From Brugia malayi (lineage: Eukaryota > Nematoda > Chromadorea > Rhabditida > Onchocercidae): a stretch of DNA of 64,000 bases. Below the pieces are notes generated by a model. That model had not been told where the DNA came from and searched no databases. It saw nothing but the letters and a program-made list of their open reading frames with translations. Every line of letters starts with the position of its first letter. Positions within the stretch are counted from its first letter, which is position 1. Below, one piece after another: positions 1 through 16,703 of this stretch. The position numbers were made by a program, and so were the translations under genes. Location of the stretch: positions 20,580,721 to 20,644,720 of the forward strand of contig NW_025062479.1 in the NCBI RefSeq assembly GCF_000002995.4, read 5' to 3'.

Positions 1-120
1 TGCTAAATTATTATAACAAAATTGCTTGCTAATTCAATGAAATTTTTTTTCTCCTTCTATTAAAGAAAAATTTTTTTGCGCTAATAAATTATAAAATATT
101 TACCTTACATTATATTTCAG

Positions 121-162
121 GAAGATGGTAATCATTACGAAAAAGTTTGGGATTTAATTTGA
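121..162 (+). CDS. possible terminal exon of an upstream plus-strand gene (partial)
   Basis: A strong acceptor (ttatatttcag) ends at 120. It is followed by 13 codons reading EDGNHYEKVWDLI and a TGA at 160-162. The rest of the gene would lie left of the window. No family can be named from 13 residues, and no clear polyadenylation signal follows. It may be chance; the support is the acceptor plus a charged, protein-like tail. Confidence 0.25.
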   Translation, partial: EDGNHYEKVWDLI

Positions 163-564
163 ACAAAGATACAAACCAAAGGTTATAATTTTCCTTATTT
201 CTTGTTTCCTCTCGAGAAAGGAAGAAGGGAAAAAATTTTTGAAGACAAATTCTCAGTAAAATTTTCATTCAAATTCAGTGGAAGCAAAAACGTGAACTCT
301 TAAATTCCATTACTTTACATAACATTTCGCAAAGTCACCATTGCACACTGAAGTTTAATCTAGACAAAATGCAAAGCAGTTTAGGGAAAACCAAAAATTC
401 GATTAACTTTCAATCTAAGAGATATTGCTATGAGAAGAAAAACAAGAAATATTAGAAGGAAAAAAAAGAGAAAAAGTTAAACTGGATATTAGATCAATCA
501 AACTGCTCATTGTTTCTTTCATTCTGCAATACAAACATGCAATGTGTAAGGCTGACTTTATTAT
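163..564. other. intergenic, convergent gene ends
   Basis: AT-rich sequence between the possible plus-strand terminal exon and the stop of the minus-strand aminopeptidase. On the minus strand AATAAA (558-563) lies just after the aminopeptidase stop and could be its polyadenylation signal. Nothing else was recognised. Confidence 0.5.
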
Positions 565-5792
<5,228 letters not shown>

Positions 5793-8513
5793 AGTTGTTA
5801 AACCTAGATATGAATATGAAAATAGCTTAAATGATCATTTTTTGTAAAAGAATTACTAAGCATCTTAATTCTCAATCCCAGCGAAATATTTCTTAGATAA
5901 ATTAAAACATTCATAAGTATGTCTCAATTACTTTATTATTGACAATTTTCCTCACTCTCATAATATCTAACTGCAATAACAGATGAAGAAAAAAACTCGA
6001 CCATGTTTAGTTTATTTAATTATTCACTTGATAAATGAATAAAAGAAACCATCCATCTCTAAATGAATTTAACTACTTTTCCAGATACTGTATTTTGAGA
6101 CTGATCAACGTATAATTATATTTCTTCTAATATGTGATAAACTTACTATCACATTTCAGTTCAGTTAAACATAAATCATACTTCACTATAATATAGTTGA
6201 AATATGATAGTAAACTTATCAAATATTACAAAAAAAGAAAAATTAGCTTATTAAATATTGCAAAATTAATTTAGACATTTTCACTACTTTCAACAGATAT
6301 ACTTTAGGCACTGAGTGCTTCAAATTGAAAAATGAAATCCATAAACCATTACTTTTAAAATGTTTCGTATGACGAATGAATGATGTTAGACGTAAAACAC
6401 CTGAAATTAATTCAGGAAATAAGTTTTCCACACCGAAATAAATTTGCTTTCACTAGGAATGGTTATAATTGCAGTCAAAATGATGAAGGTTGAAATGAAA
6501 TTTGTTGCGAACAAAAGAGGTAAGTGGCAAAGGTAGAAAAAGATTACCTATTTTAACATTATTAGTTATTACTCTTTCTTCTTTCTTTTTACAAACTGTA
6601 AAGAAAGCACTTAATATACTTAATACTTAGTAAGAAACTATTCTCAAATTACCAACAAAAATTTTATTTTAGTTTGGAAAAAAACTTTGTGTGGCAAAAT
6701 ATGTCTAAAATATAATCATAAATTCAAATTAGAAATATCAGTCGATAAAAATAATATGCAACAATTATGCATCATGGCAATCTTTATTCACCAATGATTT
6801 TGACACCGAATTAAAAATTAAGCTAAAATCATTTATTTGTATACTTTAAATATTACGAAAGCCACAAAAATTTCATTATACCTCGCATCTGTTAAATAAA
6901 CAAATTGACGCCAGAAATACTATACATTCACACTTGCTTAATCTGAAATATCAACACTAAATGTAATGTGTAGTAAAATTGACAGTGTAGTAAAAATATA
7001 TTAAGAAAACGAAAAACGAACTAAAAATAGGTCACAAATAAAAATTACTTTAAATAGCCGAAAAATAGATTTCATAAAAAAAGATCATCAAAAAACAAAT
7101 AATATCAATGTCAAACTTCGTCGCCCTCTCCCTACTATAAAAGAAATTAGCTGATGATGATAATGGCATTTAAAATAAAATAACTTAACTTTAAACTAAT
7201 AAAAATCACATTCTTGATGTTTTTTAAAAAATATTTATGCATAACAAAGTACATGTTGACTATATCATACAAAAATATGATACAATAATGGGATTGAGGA
7301 GCTTCAATTGCATAAAACTGAACATTAAGTGATTTTTCAAAATATTAATAATTAAAAAAAAGACAACAGTGTAAGTTAACTTTTATTTTAATGGTAATTT
7401 GAGCTATTGCAACCAATTCTTCGAAATATACGAACAGGGAATAATTAAACAATCATATGAAACTCGTTTCAACATTTCCGATGATAGCACAACTATTTCA
7501 TATGAATAAATAATTGATAGGCATAACCTTCGGAAAAAATTTTTTTAACCATCGAATAAGTACAAATATAGGAAGTAAGAAAATAGTCAATTTCATTAAT
7601 ATAACACAAATATTACTAATAGCGCATAAATATTTTCATATTTTCGAGGAACTATTGACAAAGCAAATATGACTTTTTTTTAATGAAAAAACAATGAATG
7701 AAAAGTTTGTTTTTTTCTTTTCTTCTTTTTTATAATGAGAAGTTTTATCCAATATGATAATATGATATGAAAATATTCTGTTAATAAATGATAACGAAAT
7801 ATTAGCTGATAGACTACATTACTGTGAAATTTTTTATTAATATCGCTTTTGCTGATTAATGAGGTACTCAGAAGAACAAAAGTAAATGAAAAAAAAACAA
7901 CGAACTGCTGAACAGATAGTATAATAATTAGGTGAAAAAAGGAAAAAAAAAATAAAACCGCAGTCGAAAACAAAAAAAGAAATTGGAAATTAATACTTTA
8001 CTGGACACAAAAACTGGATTTCTTGTTAATGAAAGATTTGAAAGATTACTATCCGTAAATTCGGTAATGTTGTCAAAATGATAAAAAAACGTTTTTGTCA
8101 GACAATTCAATGCGAATTCAATAAAAACAAAAACTCCTAAATTCCATTTGAAAAACATGAAAATCATAACATATTATTACAACCCCATAATGGATAATAT
8201 TCTTCCTGAATTCGCTTTTTATTTTATTTTTTGGAAACAGGATTCATGCCACTTCGAGTTGAATAGCTCAATAATGCTACTCATATTCATGCATAAATTT
8301 ACTGCTAACACGAAATTATTTAAAAACCAACTTCTTTTCTAATCGAGTATAAAGAAAACATAAAAAATATTTGCACGAGAAAAACATTATCACTGTAGAA
8401 GGTGGCAACATTCTTATCTTAACAGATCTATAAATATAACGACAAAGTGAACGAAAAGAATAAACTAATATTAATGTAACATACTATGTATCATTTTCTG
8501 CTAGAAGTGACAC
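5793..8513. other. intergenic, no gene recognised
   Basis: AT-rich sequence between the aminopeptidase start and the SUCLA2 stop, both on the minus strand. Short open stretches occur (for example 6243-6431 and 7928-8167, minus), but none resembles a known family or shows a convincing exon chain. The 2.7-kb gap is long for a nematode operon. Confidence 0.5.
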
Positions 8514-11500
8514 TTAAGAAGGAAGCTGGAAAGAGACATCAACTGGTACGGATCGTGCTAGTTGAATTATTTCTGATAATTTTACAACCATTTTTGCAGC
8601 TTGATCTAAGTCGTCGCATGAAATCATTCGCAAGTTCGCAGCTGCAATCAATGCTTTGGCATCTTCAACACGAGTACCTGAAGAAGAAAAAAATTTTTTT
8701 CTTCTCACTGGTTGGTTTACACAGGATTCAAACTTATTTGTTAAACCACCTCTGTTTTCCACTTTTTCAAACTTAGTAAATTTAAGTGCACAAAAGACAA
8801 ATATAGGAGAATATAAATGATGTGAAGGGGCTAAAACACAAAAAAATAAAATAAAATGAAATCATTTAAAAGCTAAAAATATAGCTAAAACAAACATATT
8901 TATAAAGAGAACCTGATCCACAATGATTTATTCGCATATAAAAGATGAAAAAAAGTAGATAAAAAAGTTAACCTTGCAACCGAACAACAACGGGAACCTT
9001 GAGCTGAAGTTCATTGACAGCGTTGATCATACCTTGCGCAATGACGTCACAACGCATGATTCCACCAAAAATATTCACAAGGATGGCATTAACCTGAAAA
9101 AAAAAAAAACATGCAAAACGAAAACTTGATAATACTATAATATAACTTCTATTGATTTCTTATAAACTGCCTTTGGTTCTATTAAATTTCTCGGAAAAGA
9201 AAAATGTAGATGAAAAATGTCTTCTTTTTAATTAGAAATGCAAAAAACTTCCTACTTTATCTTTATCTGCAGTGATAATCCGAAAAGCTTCAGCAACTTG
9301 CTCAACGGTAGCACCACCACCAACATCAAGAAAATTCGCTGGGTCACCACCATGAAGCTTAATTATATCCATAGTTGCCATTGCCAGTCCAGCTCCATTC
9401 ACTGAAATTTGCATGATTTCGTTGCACATTTCGTACTTAAAATATCAAAACCCCCACAACACTCTAAGTTACTTAAATTTTTAAAAATCCTACCACCCTC
9501 TAAGTCACTAAAGAAATAATTACCAAAATTATGCAAAAAACCTTACCCATACAGCCAATGTTACCATCCAGTCGAATATAATTAAGATCAGCTTTTGCTG
9601 CACGCAATTCCAGAGGATCCTGTTGCTGTTGATCCTCCATAGCAAATAATTCTGTTTGCCGATGACTCGCATTTGAATCAATATTCAGCTTACAATCCAA
9701 ACAATATACTTTAAAAAAGAAGAATTTAACAAGGGATTTGGTGAAGATTTCTGAGATTATTTGGATGCTTTATTTTTTTGATTTATTTTACAGGTAAACT
9801 AAACACTATTTCCCTTGAAATAACAATAAAAACATGCAAGATGAACACATTTTAAATCTAACTTTCCATAACTAGATATGTAAACATGATCCTTTTTAAT
9901 GCTAATTTTAATTCGATATCTAAACACTACTTTTACTCAACTTTGATCAACTAAGTTTATCCCAGTAGTGTAATTTCAATATTTCATCCAATTAAATTAA
10001 TTTAAATAGATATCGATCTTCGCTTTCGCATTTAGCTTCTTACTTCAGCCATACATGAAGTATCAAAAACAGATGAGAAGAGAAGTTAAGTCGAATGATC
10101 ATTCTCATCGATACAAATCGACAGCTTTATCCAATGTAATAATAATAGCTATCAGACTGGAGTTAGAAAATTAAAAGATTGAGAAAAAGACAAATAAATA
10201 CAGCTGGTAACAAATACGTGATGGGAGAGATTAATTCCTGAGATCAACAAGAAATAAAATGCAATTATTTACTAAAGCACATGAAAGACGGTTTGAATTT
10301 TGACAAAAACAATGTCATCTAATTTATAACATCATTTGGCTTGATTGAACTAATCGTTTAGCATTTTTCTGAAAAACTACTACTTTGTGTTCCATATCTG
10401 GAGTTTTCTCGTTAGCACTAAATGATTTTGTGAAGATACACTGCAGCAATTTTCAATATAACTGAGAAAATAATATGCGAAGATCATGTGATTGCTTATG
10501 ATTATCGAAAAATCAAACTTTTATAAATCAAAAATGATCTGTAACAACATACGTATGTATGTCTGTATTCACTATGAACGATCAAAAAAACCCGTTATCA
10601 CTGCAAACATTAACGGAGGGTGTAGTTAAATTTCGCCGGACATAAAACTTTTATTTCTAATAGCATAATGCAAAATCTCAATGAATTTTATGAACAGCAT
10701 CGCATTAAAAACTCAAAGATACAAATTCAAAACTTGATTAAAAAACTAACGTTTTCCACTAATATCTTCCGCCATTGGGTTGATTTCAATAAGTGTTGCA
10801 TCATATTTAATAAATAAGTTGTATAACTTTTTAAAAATGTTCGCTGCTTGTATTCGGAGATCATCCTGAAAATTTCAGTCAATCATTTTCATTCCACCAC
10901 ATCAGAGTTAGTTAAGGAATAATATAATCCGGGATACTCAGGTTTTATTCCACATTCGTATTGAAAACTTTTTGTAGTCGTGGCGACCTAGGCAGGATAA
11001 ACAATATCGGAGCTTCCAATCATATGTGGCATACGTATAGAATGAGTTTCTGATTTGTTGGCGGATTCTTCTACTTCGATTATGCATAAATGAAACCAAA
11101 GAAAGAAATATCCTTCTGACTTCAAAAACAACAGAAAAAAAACCTTGAAACCCATACGATCTGCCACTGAACTGGCTTCTGCATCTTTCATGCCTTCAAA
11201 TATATTGATTGGACATTTGACGATAGCACTGGGATCTTTCGCTGCCACTTCTTCAATGTTAACGCCTCCTTTTGATGAACCTATAGCTACTGGACCCTGT
11301 AATAATGTCTGTTTTGCTCAGAAAAAAAGGAAAAATATTAACAAAAATGGAGGGCGTGAATAAAGGGAAATAAGACGCCAAAAAAAAAAATGCGCAAAGT
11401 TGGACTGAAAAGTTATATTCAACTGAAACGAAAGAAGACAGCTAAAGGAAGATAAATGAAACATAAAAAAGAAATCAAGCTTGTGTTTAGAAAATCAAAC

Positions 11501-13164
11501 TTTATAATATAATTACTCCGGTATGTCTATCCATTGTAATAGAAAAGTAGAATTCCCGTCGTGTAAACAATCGTTTGCAAACCATTACTTCATCGCAAAG
11601 TTTACCAGATGCACCTGTTTGTTTAGTGAAAATTTTCGAACCCAACATCATTGAAGCCTTTTCACGTGCTTCTTCAGGACTAGAAAATTTCGCATGGTAT
11701 ACTAAGAGTATGAAACAATAATAAAATCTAAAGAAAAGTTAAGAAGGAACTTACGAAAAAACCAGTTGTACTCCACCTTCCAAACCTGACTCAAAATATC
11801 CCTTTCCTCGTCCACCGGTCAATACTTGAGCTTTTATAACGAGATCTTTACCACCTGCAACACTACAATGACTGAACAACGTATACGATTGATAACAGGC
11901 TGATAATTAATTTATTATTATTACAGTCATTCATCTCAACTAATGCATTCAGCTGAATAATACAAAATTCACTACAGCATACTTTTCAAGAACAATTTGA
12001 AAGTCATCTCACGGCAGTATTCTTCTAATTGAGCAGTAACTAACGTTAGTAGAATTTTTAAGAAGAACATTAATTTATGATGAACGGAATGTAGAAATTA
12101 CACCAAATTATGGCGTAATTCCTGTGTGTTGTCCATATGAGGTTAATATTCACATAAAACTTCGCTGTTTCTGTATACATGAAAACATACCAATTTTTCG
12201 AGCTTCATTATATAATTCATCAACATTTCGAGAAACACCAAATGGTGCAACAGGTATGTCGGCCTGTTTAAGCAGCGATATACCTTGATGTTCTTTAAGA
12301 CTTAGTTTGCGTATAGCTGGTACCAAAGCCTATAGGAAACAATAAAGACGATCAAATTAAAATCTGAGAAGTACTTCCAGAATATCGTATCACTATTGAA
12401 CTGGAAATCTACAGAATCATTTAACAACACGCCCTCATTCTATTCTTCAGTCTAATTGACAAAAAACAAGGAATCTTTTGAAACATGAAATGAAATCAGT
12501 CATTTTCGAGACTATACTTCTATAGCAATTAATCATAAATCTCAAAGAATCGTGCCTACAAGATATCAATTTGGCGTTATAAACTTTATTACATCCTTTT
12601 TTTTCCTGTTTCAAATCGAATATCATGTAGAAATTATGAAATTATAACCTTATATGCTTTCAAGAACAATTTCTGATCCTGACGAAACATTCTTCACGTT
12701 ACCGATGAATGTGAGAGAATAAATAACAATCTGAAAACAACATATACAGATTGTACAAATCAAAATATTAGACAAAGTAGAAATGGTCATTATTATTTAA
12801 ATAAAAGAACAGTATCGAAAGCATTAATCACCAATTTCAATAAATTCAGTAGAAATGATTCAGGAATCATCCAAGAACATCAGATAAGGTTTAATATTAG
12901 AGCTAACATAAAGCAATTACATGGAACAACTACAACGCTTATTTGGTTAATAGTACATCCCTTCCTTTATACTTCGATTCATTATAAGCAAAGTTTCACA
13001 CCGAAAAACTAGCCAGCATTACCTTAAGCTAAATCAATCAACCGAGTCAATAAATAGCTTACAAATAACAAGAATGATGAAACAATTCCAACAACCTTCT
13101 CTCCGATTAATGCACTAAATTATTGCACTGCACGCAGTCCACCAGCACGCATTGCAGGAAACAT
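8514..13164 (-). CDS. SUCLA2: succinate-CoA ligase, ADP-forming, beta subunit (mitochondrial), ten exons, 432 aa
   Basis: Beta subunit of the TCA-cycle enzyme that converts succinyl-CoA to succinate with ATP formation, in the mitochondrial matrix with the alpha subunit. Exons: 13129-13164, 12191-12329, 11755-11854, 11517-11679, 11144-11296, 10751-10865, 9547-9708, 9256-9401, 8973-9093, 8514-8677 (1299 nt, phase kept throughout). The order is a short presequence [12 protein letters not shown], the mature start near [10 protein letters not shown], the ATP-grasp part ([16 protein letters not shown]), then the CoA-ligase part with [33 protein letters not shown] and the C-terminal [16 protein letters not shown]. 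The C-terminal block matches the ADP-forming (SUCLA2) rather than the GDP-forming type. The first exon is 12 codons and its donor (GTGCAA) is inferred from phase and from how well the joined presequence looks; it is the least certain part. Length is near the usual ~430-460 aa. Confidence 0.93.
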
Positions 13165-15048
13165 GTTTGCAGTATGCAACGCATTTCCCAGATTGCCTAT
13201 TGTAACATATACGTTATCTGCGAATTTTTAAATATTTATTATCCCGAGAACTGGAATAAATAGTATTAAAATAAGCAATAACTGTAATAGTATATAGCGA
13301 TAACATTTATACTAAATTAAAAAAACCAATAACAATAGCAACAATAACAACAACAACAACAATAACAATTATTACTACTACATCTACACTAATTATTTTC
13401 AAATGTCAATAATGGCGATAATTTCAAGTGTTCAATAAAAAAATAATTAAAGCGTGACTTGTCCATTGTTCAGCATACTTGTGTATAAATTTATCAATAA
13501 ATTTATAGGAGATTTTATTGATAAATTGATCGATAAACAATAATAATAATAATAAACTACAACATATACTGACAGTTTCGTTTAAAAACGAATGAATTGT
13601 GCACAAGAATTTTTCCTTGATAAGCTTGGTGTTTTCATTACAAATTTGTCATTTTGGCGTTGATAATGTGCAAACAGACAGATTGCAGTATTCGAAGTGA
13701 TGAAAAATAGTTGCAACTGAAATATCCTTTTTAGATTAAATTAAACTTATTGTTTAGTTAAAAGTATCAAGTAGGCCCTTAAAGTTATAATTTTAGTTAA
13801 GCGAAAAATAAAAATAGTAGATTCACTTTATAGCCAAGAAGTCCTATTTTTCTTTTTTGTTACAATAAGTTTTAGTTTGTCTGAACAAAAGCTTTCCTCT
13901 TCCCCAAAGGGTATTTTACTAGGGCTCTTTATTCTTCATCATTTTTCTTTCTTTTCTTCCAAAAAAATAAAAAAATAAAAGTTTTAATAGAAAAACAAAT
14001 TTTTTTTTTATGGAAAAAACTTGATAGAAAAAATTGGGGAAGAAAAAAGAATGCTTAGATTTTTTTCATCTTGAACCCAGGTTAGATAGCAAAAGACCAA
14101 ATAAAGTTCGTATTTTCGAACTTGCAATCTAAGTTTGCTCATGGATAAGATGATAAGCACAATTGATAAAATTATATAAGAAATTGCATCATTTAATGTA
14201 AAATTTACAGCAATTTTTTTGTTTTATTTCTTTCAAGAACTTTTCATAAATCATACTTTTATGCATTTGACAGTGTTTACATGATAGTTTCACAGCAAAT
14301 GTTAAATACATAATACTCTTTACACTGTTTGCTTCTACAAATACTAAATTGTGCATAACATGCATCACATGGATAGTTTTAATGAAATATTTAAAGAAAT
14401 GATTGTGTTAAGCAGGTGTAAAATTGAATTTTCATTAATGATAAGTAGTAATTATATTCATTCGTAATTTTAATTAATATTCATTTCTTTTCACCATGAC
14501 AAATGAAGTAATGAATAAAAGAAAAAACCATGTGTGAATTAGAAAGTTAAAAAAAAAACGTGTTTGAAATACTATCTTCTTTTTTAATAATTTCTGATTA
14601 CTTCTCACCTTTTCTTTCTTCTTTAAATTGTAACAACATTTTTGGTAATATTTTGAATCAAGTATTTATCAACCTATCTTTATTTCTTTTTATTATTAAT
14701 AAAAAAATTTGTGCATAATGGATATTTATTTCTGCAAGAAATAGATTTTTTTTTTCATACAAAATAAGACAGAAAACAAATAAAAATTAATAGAATATAA
14801 AACTTCAATTTCAAGACTAATTTAAAAATGTGGCATAAAACAAACCAATGATGAAATAGAATAGAAAAACAAATTTAATAACCAAAACCTGAAAAAAAAA
14901 AAAAAAAAACAAACTATCAAAAGCGATTATAGTAATAGTAATAACAATCTGAATTCGAAAATCATAATAACGGAGATAATACGATTACAAATCACTTTTA
15001 CAATTTTTTCTCTGTTAGATTTGTTTATTGGATATTAATACTTTAATC
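13165..15048. other. intergenic with microsatellites, no gene recognised
   Basis: AT-rich sequence upstream of SUCLA2. It contains an imperfect CAA/CAATAA tract at about 13326-13375, an AAT tract near 13540-13556 and an A-run at 14891-14909. No exon chain was found. Confidence 0.5.
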
Positions 15049-15085
15049 CTATTTTACCTCATTATTATTATTATTATTATTATCC

Positions 15086-15116
<31 letters not shown>

Positions 15117-15880
15117 TATTGTCATCTTCCTCACCAATTTCTTTGATTTCAATAGCACTTTCAAAAAGTATGCTTCTAGATGTTTGTAAACGTGCCATAT
15201 TTCGACCATATGCATCTGTTGAATCACAAATTTCTGTACTTGATATTGCTGTTTTGAATGGTTCAACTAATATTGTCGTTAATTCATCAATTTTGCTACA
15301 ACAATGTTGTTAATATGTTTTAAATATTTATAGTAAAGAAAAATCTAATATTCTAATAAAATTTTTTTAAAAAAAAAAAAGATCAATATGTGAAGAAATT
15401 ATACGCAATTTCAAATGCTACATTAAATAAAAGGAATATCTTTCAGGTATGCAATTAAAATTATTTTGCTATAACTATTTAATATATATTTCATTTATTT
15501 TTTAATTGCGTAAGAATGCGCTTGCATTACATGTTAGAATCTTGTCATTTCTATTAGTTTCAAACCAAACATAGTGTGTTATATTTATTTTAGTGCCAGA
15601 TTTTTTATTATTTTCATATATTTCATATTACTTTGCTTTTCATATTATATGTTATGTATATATATTATTTGATAACAATATTTGCTGGATAAGCAAAGAA
15701 AAAAGAAAAGCTGGTTTCGAAATAGATTTAACGAAGTACTTCTCTGTTGGTTGGATATTTCTTGATGTGTCTGTATTTATTTGTTGTATACATAATTGAT
15801 GAATCATTTTATGTTTTTCTTTTGTTCTTCTCATTAATTCATCGAACTGTTGAACTTGCTTTTGTGCTTGCATCATTTCA
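15049..15880 (-). CDS. unrecognised coiled-coil-like acidic protein, 3' two exons (partial model)
   Basis: I do not recognise this gene. Two minus-strand exons are likely: 15740-15880 (acceptor of T-run plus AG, donor AA|GTACTT) and 15049-15295 (acceptor ttgtag, stop TAG 15049-15051). The first encodes a Gln/Glu/Lys-rich helix-forming stretch (MMQAQKQVQQFDELMRRTKE and on). The second begins KIDELTTILVEPFK, continues through a region with Ser/Thr and Arg, and ends in EEDDNN followed by nine Asp, Glu-Asp, and seven Asn encoded by a trinucleotide tract. The phase-2 junction between them works, which supports the join. Exons further upstream (15900-16110) could not be settled: pieces such as MFSKQADKLNRMMKLS near 16039-16057 are possible but their phase does not fit directly. 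The start is therefore unknown. Confidence 0.45.
15061..15117. repeat. compound trinucleotide microsatellite (ATT)n(CAT)n
   Basis: ATT repeats followed by CAT repeats on the plus strand. Read on the minus strand inside the predicted last exon of the acidic gene, they encode Asp and Asn runs, so length changes would alter the protein without shifting frame. Confidence 0.85.
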
Positions 15881-16703
15881 CTAAAAAAAAAAAAAAAAAA
15901 GATCGGGATTAATTGATTTACCAAAATATAATTAAAATAATTCCGACAATTTTTAAAACGTTTTTCGACCTGAAAGATTTTGTTTTCTTTTTTCTCATTT
16001 CTAACACACATATATTCTCACTGATAATTTCATCATTCGATTCAATTTATCCGCTTGTTTTGAAAACATTTGTAACAATACTTTCCACTAAGTTAAAAAT
16101 TATTGATTGCTTAAAATAGTTAACTTGAAGGTGAGTGATATCATTATGAATGCTAATCTGCTAGCAATTGCTAATAGACAATTTGATTCACCATTAATTT
16201 CATTGCAAATATTGTCATACTCGTAATAATTGAAACACAACCTTACATTTATATGCTGTTGAACAAAAATGAACCGTCACCACTGAACCATTTTATAGCC
16301 ATTTTATAAATACACCACTGAACCATTTTATAGCCATTTTATAAATACAATCAAAATTTTCAAATATGCAAAATTTTGACGTTTCAATTTTTTAGTAAAT
16401 TAAAGAGTTAGTCGGACAACCTACCTATGACAACAAGTAATTTATCGTATGCTCACATACATACCTGCATTAAAAAACTGGAAGAATTTGACGGTAAAAA
16501 TTTGTTTATTTTTATATCATCTCCGAAAAAAAAAAAGCACACTTTTCTAGTAAAATTTCTGTGCGTTGTGCATTATATTTTCTCATGCATTTATGCAAAT
16601 TTTTTTTCTATAAAAATATTTCAGTACATGTAATTTGTTCATTTTTACATTATTAAAGAGGCTTGTTCAGTGATTTCGTATTTGCAGCATCAATTAATCA
16701 AAA
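15881..16703. other. intergenic between divergent genes; holds a tandem duplication
   Basis: Probable shared upstream region of the acidic gene (minus) and the phosphatase gene (plus). It includes a 35-bp tandem duplication (16278-16347). A short open stretch from ATG 16427 (MTTSNLSYAHIHTCIKKLEE) ends at a possible donor, but its phase does not join the phosphatase exons. Confidence 0.4.
16278..16347. repeat. 35-bp perfect tandem duplication
   Basis: The unit CACCACTGAACCATTTTATA... occurs twice head to tail, at 16278-16312 and 16313-16347, with no difference seen. It lies about 360 bp upstream of the phosphatase start. Confidence 0.9.

Noticed and set aside
7928..8167. Minus-strand open stretch with a possible donor at TCCA|GTAAAG
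   Set aside because: No family resemblance and no partner exon with matching phase; base composition explains it.
8486..8776. 96-codon plus-strand open frame
   Set aside because: Antisense to the last SUCLA2 exon.
16427..16494. ATG with 23 codons and a donor, possibly a first exon of the phosphatase
   Set aside because: It ends in phase 1; joining to either following acceptor gives stops. The ATG at 16704 fits all later phases.
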